DNA of 64,000 nt, from positions 620,001 to 684,000 of the forward strand of contig NZ_JAEMQH010000001.1 of assembly GCF_016820575.1 (NCBI RefSeq). Direction: 5' to 3'. The notes beneath the pieces were generated by a model, which searched no databases, was not told the origin of the DNA, and worked only from the letters and a program-made list of their open reading frames with translations. Positions 59,579 through 64,000 of the stretch are shown here, in pieces (position 1 is the stretch's first letter; each line of letters starts with the position of its first letter). This stretch comes from Marinobacter sediminum (GTDB taxonomy: Bacteria > Pseudomonadota > Gammaproteobacteria > Pseudomonadales > Oleiphilaceae). The position numbers and the translations under genes are program-made.

Positions 59579-59890
59579 ATGAAAGTAGTCGATCATGAAG
59601 ATCAGATGTGGTTTCTTTTTGAGTACCAAGGAGCCTTGTTTTTAGATGCCAGCTGTAATCATAGCTTTCTAGGCTACACCTATATGATTGAGCTAAATGA
59701 GCAGGAGTTGACTGCCTACGAAAGCGGTGGTCATCGGTACCTTTCGGAGCTCGCGCACGATATTCATTACTCGGCTCCAATAGTCAAAGGCAGCAACTCG
59801 ATTTATAAGGGTCGTGACGTTACTAAGCAGTACTCGGAGCTTGTGAGTGCAGCTGTTCAGCAATGGCGAGAGCAGCGAAGTGGCCATTAA
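59579..59890 (+). CDS. Cassette 7: small soluble protein of unknown function
   Basis: 103 residues, no membrane segment. WFLFEYQGALFLDASCNHSF at the start looks like beta strands, followed by an acidic middle (IELNEQELTAYESGG) and a helical C-terminus (YSELVSAAVQQWREQR). Family not recognised; small acidic proteins like this are common in cassettes. The stop lies just before attC7. Confidence 0.65.
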   Translation: MKVVDHEDQMWFLFEYQGALFLDASCNHSFLGYTYMIELNEQELTAYESGGHRYLSELAHDIHYSAPIVKGSNSIYKGRDVTKQYSELVSAAVQQWREQRSGH

Positions 59891-59892
59891 AC

Positions 59893-59990
59893 ACTTAACA
59901 AACTGTTGTAGTTCGTTCCGGGCCTGCGGCCCTACACCGGACGCCCATTTCGCTGCGCTGCATGGCCGCCGCTAAACAAGGGCGTTAATG
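59893..59990 (+). repeat. attC7
   Basis: R'' ACTTAAC at 59893-59899, R' GTTAATG at 59984-59990. The longest site in the array (about 98 bases), with an extra CATTTCGCTGCGCTGCATGG segment in its centre. Confidence 0.82.
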
Positions 59991-60267
59991 GCCAAGGCTT
60001 CAGAAGGATTTAGGCAGTAGAGCAGGGAGTTGCTCGCGAATTATCACTCCAGTTCAACTCTTCTCCCCGCAAAACACTGCAAAATCCGCGAGTTTCGTGT
60101 TCTGGTTCCTCGCGCCATGGGCTAGGTTGGGTGCAAGCTTCACCGCAAAGGGCATTTGAGTTCGGGTGCCAGGGATAAACCGCCGGGTAACCGGCCACTA
60201 ACAAGTCGCAGCAGTACGCGGGCCGATGGCCGCCGGACGCCCCGGTCGGGGCGCCGCTGTGCTTAGC
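59984..60267 (+). other. Cassette 8: apparently ORF-less
   Basis: About 285 bases between the R' boxes of attC7 and attC8. No plus-strand frame of useful length. The minus-strand frame over it (60010-60381) runs through attC8 into the next gene and is not credible. It shares blocks with the cassette at 56559-56942. Confidence 0.6.
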
Positions 60268-60274
60268 GTTATGT
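60196..60274 (+). repeat. attC8
   Basis: R'' CACTAAC at 60196-60202, R' GTTATGT at 60268-60274. Centre GTACGCGGGCCGATGGCCGC, then GGACGCCCCGGTCGGGGCGC. Same subfamily as attC3. Confidence 0.87.
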
Positions 60275-60287
60275 GTAAGGAGTTCTA

Positions 60288-60989
60288 ATGGACGGCCCTT
60301 GGTCGGAAGGCCCCAAAGAATTGCTCCAACACGCGGTTGATCATTTGTCGCTGGATGGCGACTTTGACCGGCGGATTGCAATGATCAGTATCGACAATGC
60401 CGTAGAGCTCATGATCAAAACTTATCTCGGACTTCCGAAGCGAAAAATTAAAGGCGACCGCCCATCAAGGAAGGAGCTCGAAGATTCGAGCAATTCTTTT
60501 CCTGGTTTGCTCGATCTCATTGAGAAATATGCGGAGGAAAAGCTTACCGGCGTGAGTTTGGACGAGATCGAGTGGTATCACAGAATTCGAAACCAGTTAT
60601 ATCACTCGGGGAACGGAATCACTGTCGAAGCCGCCCGGGTGCAAACGTACCTCTCTCTTGCAAAGACGCTGTTTCAAAATCTTTTTGAATCCGAGATCGA
60701 ACTGTCTGCTGAGAGCCAAATACAGCAGAAGCTGGGCATTTTCCTTGGCAAGTGGGGTATGTTTGAAAAGGAGCTCATGGAGAAAGCGCATGAGATGGAT
60801 CTCCCTGATCGAAGAGCTCCGGCACTGTTCTTTTACAAGGGCGACCGAGCCGCTAAGGAGCTTTGGCAGGCCACCCGTGCTTTTAGAAATACCGCAGTAC
60901 ACAAGCTTGAAACATTGAAGGCAGGGGATTTCAATCAACCGATCAAGGACATTGATACCTTGATGAGCTATGCCCGAAGTTACACATAA
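60288..60989 (+). CDS. Cassette 9: protein with two HEPN-like RX4H motifs
   Basis: 233 residues, largely alpha-helical, AAGGAG before the ATG. Two copies of the HEPN active-site pattern R-X4-H: RNQLYH (101-106, in YHRIRNQLYHSG) and RNTAVH (200-205, in RAFRNTAVHKLE). The first half (FDRRIAMISIDNAVELMIKT) is typical of HEPN helices that pack around the site. HEPN proteins are often RNases of toxin-antitoxin or abortive-infection systems, though some act only as dimer scaffolds. No antitoxin (MNT) partner is in the cassette. Lies directly before the CBASS cassette. Confidence 0.7.
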   Translation: MDGPWSEGPKELLQHAVDHLSLDGDFDRRIAMISIDNAVELMIKTYLGLPKRKIKGDRPSRKELEDSSNSFPGLLDLIEKYAEEKLTGVSLDEIEWYHRIRNQLYHSGNGITVEAARVQTYLSLAKTLFQNLFESEIELSAESQIQQKLGIFLGKWGMFEKELMEKAHEMDLPDRRAPALFFYKGDRAAKELWQATRAFRNTAVHKLETLKAGDFNQPIKDIDTLMSYARSYT

Positions 60990-61067
60990 CCAGGCCATTA
61001 AGTTTGTTCCCGGCCTAGCGGCCGTCCACCGGACGGCTTTCAGCCGCCGCTTATGGCAGCGTTATGA
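60984..61067 (+). repeat. attC9
   Basis: R'' ACATAAC at 60984-60990 (overlapping the stop of cassette 9), R' GTTATGA at 61061-61067. Centre GTTCCCGGCCTAGCGGCCG, then CCACCGGACGG, arms GCCATTAAG and CTTATGGC. This is the left border of the CBASS cassette. Confidence 0.88.
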
Positions 61068-61110
61068 GTACTTGTAAGCAGAGTAAGTGATTACAAAAGG
61101 AGAATAGTTA

Positions 61111-61707
61111 ATGCATGATTATGCGATATTTGGCCATGATCGCGCTGGTATAGGTCGTTGGCTCGGATTGATAGCCATACTTGTTGCAGGCGGTGTGGCT
61201 CAACTTGCCAGCCTGTTGTCTAGCATGACTGGATGGGAAGCTTTTACGAAAGGTTCAGTTACTGTCGGCGTAGTATATTTTGGATTGCATTGGCTCTTTA
61301 ATAAATGGATTTGGAAAGTTCAGTTTTTCAATATTCCTGACTTGAACGGCGTGTGGAAAGTTGATGGCCGCACTCTGGATGAGGAAGGAAACAATAAATA
61401 CGAGTGGCCAGCTGAGTTAGATATAGAACAAAACTGGAAGCAAATTTCTATAAATATAAAAACTAGTAAGAGCCAGAGTGAAAGTTACACTGCAACTCTT
61501 TTCAAAAGAAGCGGAGTTCGTGGTGGTTGGGTTTTGAGTTATAGCTACAAGAATGAGCCTAATCTAGATCAGTCGCATGAATTAAGCTCCCACAAAGGCT
61601 TTTGCGAAATTGAATTTGATAATGCCCTAAAGTCTGCGGAAGGTACATATTTTAATAGTGGCGGAAGAAAAACCTACGGTTTGATGAGTCTTGAGAGAGG
61701 ACAATAA
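61111..61707 (+). CDS. cap15: CBASS effector, Cap15-like (2TM plus beta-barrel)
   Basis: 198 residues. Two N-terminal membrane helices (about 16-37 and 47-66; IGRWLGLIAILVAGGVAQLA, VTVGVVYFGLHWLFNKW) are followed by a beta-rich domain (about 72-198) that starts IPDLNGVWKVDGRTLDE and runs through IEQNWKQISINIKTSKSQSE, SGVRGGWVLSYSYKNEP and ends GGRKTYGLMSLERG. This is the layout of the SMODS-associated 2TM beta-strand-rich effector, Cap15. In studied cases it binds the cyclic nucleotide in the barrel, oligomerises and breaks the inner membrane, killing infected cells. AAAAGGAGAATAGTTA gives a strong ribosome binding site. The TAA stop shares its last base with the start of the cyclase gene (TAATG), so translation is coupled. 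Confidence 0.85.
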   Translation: MHDYAIFGHDRAGIGRWLGLIAILVAGGVAQLASLLSSMTGWEAFTKGSVTVGVVYFGLHWLFNKWIWKVQFFNIPDLNGVWKVDGRTLDEEGNNKYEWPAELDIEQNWKQISINIKTSKSQSESYTATLFKRSGVRGGWVLSYSYKNEPNLDQSHELSSHKGFCEIEFDNALKSAEGTYFNSGGRKTYGLMSLERGQ

Positions 61708-62810
61708 TGATCAATTTCGATGCGAGGCTTAAAAGGCTTAAAGACAGACGCCAAGGTACAAGAGAGTTAGTTCTTTTAGAGAAAGGTTTTCATTCTTGGG
61801 ATACAGGAGACTACCGGATTAGAGAGTCCTATGAGGAGCTTTCGGAGAGTCCTGGAGTTCGTTATGCCATTGGGTCAATGTCCGCTGTAAACCCTGAATC
61901 CACAAAAGTTTCCATCAATGAAGGAAATCGCGTTTCAGATACATTGATAAGCATGTTAAAAACAGAAGGAATTGGCGCTACCAAAAGAATTCAGGGATCG
62001 GTAGCGCTAGACATTCATATTGAAGGTCATTCTGATGTGGATATGCTTATAATTTGTGAAGACACTATTCTGGTGCAAACACCAAAACTTGATGGGTCTA
62101 CTTGCTACGCTGCAGACAACCGTCCCATGGTTGAGATAATTGCAGAGCTGAGGAATAAATCAGAGCAGAAATTAACAACCAGATATTATGAGGCAGATGT
62201 TGATTGTACAAACAGCAAATCAATTTCCCTTGTGGGTGGAAGTTTAAAGCGTAAAGTGGATGTAGTGCCAAGTTGTTGGTATCACACGCATGACTATCAA
62301 AGGAGCCGCCAAGAACGAGATATTGGCATAAAGATATATCACAAGAAAGAGCATCGTTTATTAGGAAACTTTCCATTCAAACACATTGCCAGGGTGAACG
62401 ATAAAGATACTCAGTACTCGGGCAATCTAAAAAAAGTAATTAGGTTGCTGAAAAACTTGGTGGCTGACATGCCCGATTATAAAAAAGGGAAAGCAAAGAA
62501 GCTGACGAGCTATGATCTAGCGGGGATTGCTTATCATATGGACCAGAGACTGAATGTTCCTAGCTATATGTCACTGGCACTTGTAGAGCAAACAAGAGAC
62601 TTTCTTAGTTTACTAAATGCTTCTGAAACCTACCGGAATACTCTTACGGTTCCAGACGACACAAGAAAGATTTTTGATGATGAATCAAAAACAGAAGCTC
62701 TAGAAATTATAACTAAGGAGGTTGAGGATTTGGCTTATTCGATTTTCAGAGAGTTACGTCCTCTATCACAGGTCTACGATGGAAGTGTAATTAAATCTAA
62801 GGTCATATAA
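61707..62810 (+). CDS. CBASS nucleotidyltransferase (CD-NTase)
   Basis: 367 residues. The polymerase-beta-type site is visible: GS at 97-98 in RIQGSVALDIHIEGHSDVDM, the metal-binding aspartates D110 and D112 in that motif, and a third aspartate D185 in LKRKVDVVPSCW. Helical segments follow (KKVIRLLKNLVADMPDYKKG and on), as in the OAS-like/SMODS fold. All catalytic residues appear present. It would make a cyclic oligonucleotide on phage infection to switch on the Cap15 protein encoded just upstream. The product and clade (CdnE-like is my guess) cannot be read from the sequence. No Cap2/Cap3 or HORMA/TRIP13 genes accompany it, so this is a minimal type I CBASS. Confidence 0.85.
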   Translation: MINFDARLKRLKDRRQGTRELVLLEKGFHSWDTGDYRIRESYEELSESPGVRYAIGSMSAVNPESTKVSINEGNRVSDTLISMLKTEGIGATKRIQGSVALDIHIEGHSDVDMLIICEDTILVQTPKLDGSTCYAADNRPMVEIIAELRNKSEQKLTTRYYEADVDCTNSKSISLVGGSLKRKVDVVPSCWYHTHDYQRSRQERDIGIKIYHKKEHRLLGNFPFKHIARVNDKDTQYSGNLKKVIRLLKNLVADMPDYKKGKAKKLTSYDLAGIAYHMDQRLNVPSYMSLALVEQTRDFLSLLNASETYRNTLTVPDDTRKIFDDESKTEALEIITKEVEDLAYSIFRELRPLSQVYDGSVIKSKVI

Positions 62811-62823
62811 TGTGTCAGGCCAC

Positions 62824-62865
62824 TCATAACAATTCAAAGCACTCGGACGTCGCTACGCTCCGCTG
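62824..62865 (+). repeat. attC10, truncated
   Basis: R'' TCATAAC at 62824-62830, followed by AATTCAAAGC and the arm GGACGTCGCTACGCTCCGC typical of an attC left half. The right half and R' box are missing: the sequence departs at about 62865. Confidence 0.75.
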
Positions 62866-62904
62866 ATCTTGCACCACTTTAGTGGACGGTCATTTACCGG
62901 ACAC

Positions 62905-62965
62905 TGGACTTACCCCGGTCTACTAGACACTCCTAGCCTATGATTAGAGCATAGGAGGAACTGTC
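62905..62965. mobile_element. Possible IS3-family end remnant
   Basis: TGGACTTACCCCGGTCTAC followed by TAGACACTCC and then, about 20 bases on, AGGAGGAACTGTCATG resembles the left terminal repeat plus the orfA leader of IS3-family elements. No transposase follows. The inverted pair CCTATG/CATAGG (62937-62942, 62950-62955) sits inside. A remnant that truncated attC10 is the simplest reading; identification is by pattern only. Confidence 0.35.
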
Positions 62966-62984
62966 ATGTGGGCATTTCCAGCAT

Positions 62985-63113
62985 GTGAGGCACAATCCGC
63001 CCTGGCAGAATCGACCTTGGGTGGAGAAGTTAGAAACACGGAATGAAATGCTCGGACATCTTCTTGACTGCAAGAAGTGCGAAGAAGGCGCTCCGCCAGA
63101 TGAGAAAGTTTAA
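62985..63113 (+). CDS. Possible small cysteine-containing protein (42 residues)
   Basis: A short frame from the GTG at 62985 reads MRHNPPWQNRPWVEKLETRN then EMLGHLLDCKKCEEGAPPDE and ends in KV. The CKKC pair, the WVEKLETRNEMLGHLL helix and the acidic end look protein-like. The best ribosome binding site (GGAGG at 62954-62958) serves an ATG at 62966 in another frame that ends after 26 codons, so a frameshift or loss of the original start is likely. The 42-codon frame stays open upstream to 62955 without an ATG. Confidence 0.3.
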   Translation: MRHNPPWQNRPWVEKLETRNEMLGHLLDCKKCEEGAPPDEKV

Positions 63114-63172
63114 ATTAGGCTGTAGCGGGTCATGTCCGCCTAACAAAGGTCGGCAGAGGGAATCGTGGGGGC
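63114..63172. other. Right boundary of the array, possible degenerate att box
   Basis: GCCTAAC at 63137-63143 is a canonical R'' box, and TTAGGC at about 63115-63120 is its inverted partner, giving TTAGGC...GCCTAA around GCGGGTCATGTCCGC. This may be a worn attC or simply a hairpin terminator for the leftward gene at 63173. Confidence 0.35.
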
Positions 63173-64000
63173 TTAAAAAATCGGCTCGCCGGTCGCTTTA
63201 ACCGCATAGAACAGGCAGTCACTCTTCGCAATCACTGGGTTGGTGGTAATCATAAAGGCCTTGATGGCTTGTGCGGGGTAGATCTGGCCATCCTTCACTC
63301 GCAGAATCTGCTCCATGGTTTCGGCCCGGTTGTGGCCGATCGCGGTGAGTATGCTGAGACCTTTTTTCCCCACCCAACCCAGGGGTTCATCCGGGGACAC
63401 AGTTCCGAAATTCCGCCGTTCGATGTCGGGAGGAAAGGTGAGGTCGGCCTGGCCGGTGGGCGCCAGGCGGTATTCGATGGTCGCGTCCGGCGCCAGTTCC
63501 ACCCGAATCGGATTGCGCAGTACGTTAACGTCCCACTCCGCTTTCTCCAGTGACAACACATCGGCTTTTGAGGTGTACCGCACGAGTCCCTCGTAGGCCA
63601 GTTGGTGCGCCTGTTCTTCCTGGGAGCCGCCACACTCGATGGTTACCGTGGGTACCTCCTGTTCTGAATACTCCATCAACGCACCCAGGCGAAGGTCCGT
63701 CATCACGAGCCTATTGGTGAACAGGGAGGCCAGCGCCTGGTGAGCGGCGTCGCTGGTGATGGTGACGGCGAAGGCCGGGCCGGTGCCTGAGGTGTTGTGC
63801 ACGTCCAGCAGACATTCCGGTTTTACTCTCTGAAGCTCGGCCAGCAGGGCCTGGGCAATAGCCCCTTCCTCGCCCTTGAAGGGTTGCCGGAAGCACCGGT
63901 TGAGGTCGAGCCCGTGCGGTAGCTGGCGGTGTGACAGCGCGGGAGGGATTTTCGCAGGATAGACGCCGCCGAGGAGAAACAGCATGTTCACCTCCGGCGT
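63173..64000 (-). CDS. AstE/AspA-type M14 zinc hydrolase (truncated at window end)
   Basis: The minus-strand frame is open to the window edge (about 275 residues visible), so the N-terminus lies outside. A GTG at 63991 is not taken as the start because the usual zinc-binding H-X-X-E motif should lie upstream. Visible pieces are LDLNRCFRQPF, ECLLDVHNTSGTGPAFAVTI (third zinc histidine in DVHN) and PTVTIECGGSQEEQAH (catalytic glutamate). This pattern fits the succinylglutamate desuccinylase/aspartoacylase family. Substrate unknown. It is core-like in composition and marks the right flank of the cassette array. Confidence 0.8.
   Translation of the reverse strand, partial: TPEVNMLFLLGGVYPAKIPPALSHRQLPHGLDLNRCFRQPFKGEEGAIAQALLAELQRVKPECLLDVHNTSGTGPAFAVTITSDAAHQALASLFTNRLVMTDLRLGALMEYSEQEVPTVTIECGGSQEEQAHQLAYEGLVRYTSKADVLSLEKAEWDVNVLRNPIRVELAPDATIEYRLAPTGQADLTFPPDIERRNFGTVSPDEPLGWVGKKGLSILTAIGHNRAETMEQILRVKDGQIYPAQAIKAFMITTNPVIAKSDCLFYAVKATGEPIF

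Larger units (their letters stand above)
55507..63150 (+). mobile_element. Integron cassette array without visible integrase (CALIN-like)
   Basis: Nine attC sites with paired outer boxes (R'' ending in AAC, R' as GTTRRRY) and internal inverted repeats follow one another in the same orientation, each after the stop of a plus-strand gene or an ORF-less stretch. One truncated attC (62824 on) and a possible further R'' box (63137-63143) mark the right end. Cassettes differ in base composition and codon use from the flanking core genes. No tyrosine integrase with the IntI patch is in the window. Chromosomal arrays of this sort are known in Pseudomonas, Xanthomonas and marine bacteria; clusters lacking an integrase are called CALINs. 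Confidence 0.9.

Noticed and set aside
60010-60381. Minus-strand frame across attC8 and the start of the HEPN gene
   Set aside because: Crosses a cassette border and overlaps a credible gene; cassette genes here all read on the plus strand.

Overview
The window looks like a chromosome segment of a marine gammaproteobacterium, most likely Marinobacter or a close relative. That is an inference from protein resemblance and gene order; there is no rRNA to settle it. The core is GC-rich. The stretch from about 55.3 to 63.1 kb is visibly richer in A and T, with changing codon use.

Layout: 0-8.6 kb holds the 5' part of an acyl-CoA dehydrogenase gene, a DUF3833 lipoprotein, an RND efflux adaptor/permease pair, an EAL phosphodiesterase-like protein and an LplT-like MFS transporter. 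A DnaA-box-rich, AT-rich gap at 8.55-8.75 kb is a candidate replication origin. It is followed by the classic origin-proximal set mnmG-rsmG-parA-parB, then the complete ATP synthase operon atpIBEFHAGDC with a clear sigma70 promoter, then glmU and glmS.

24-42 kb holds signalling and metabolism: a Cache-type chemoreceptor, a PAS/GGDEF/EAL protein, a tandem glycine riboswitch ahead of a DadA-family dehydrogenase, a LysR regulator divergent from glutathione-dependent formaldehyde dehydrogenase, an enoyl-CoA hydratase, NhaB, a small periplasmic binding protein, a DUF3047 protein, and a response regulator overlapping a histidine kinase whose N-terminus is a whole NCS1-like transporter.

42-51 kb is a short-chain amide/urea nitrogen-scavenging locus. 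Divergent from the transporter-kinase lie a five-gene Urt/Fmd-type ABC importer, aliphatic amidase AmiE, an AmiB-like AAA+ protein, formamidase FmdA and an FmdB zinc-ribbon protein. A cobalamin riboswitch then precedes class Ia ribonucleotide reductase nrdAB.

55.3-63.1 kb is an integron cassette array without a visible integrase: nine complete attC sites and one or two broken ones, all oriented the same way. The cassettes carry unknown membrane proteins, an HNH endonuclease, a NIPSNAP protein, a tandem-HEPN protein and two apparently ORF-less cassettes that share sequence blocks. The last cassette carries two genes, a Cap15-like (2TM beta-barrel) effector overlapping a CD-NTase, that is, a minimal CBASS anti-phage system in mobile-cassette form. 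The right edge is broken, with an IS3-like end remnant, and is followed by a truncated AstE/AspA-type M14 hydrolase gene at the window end.
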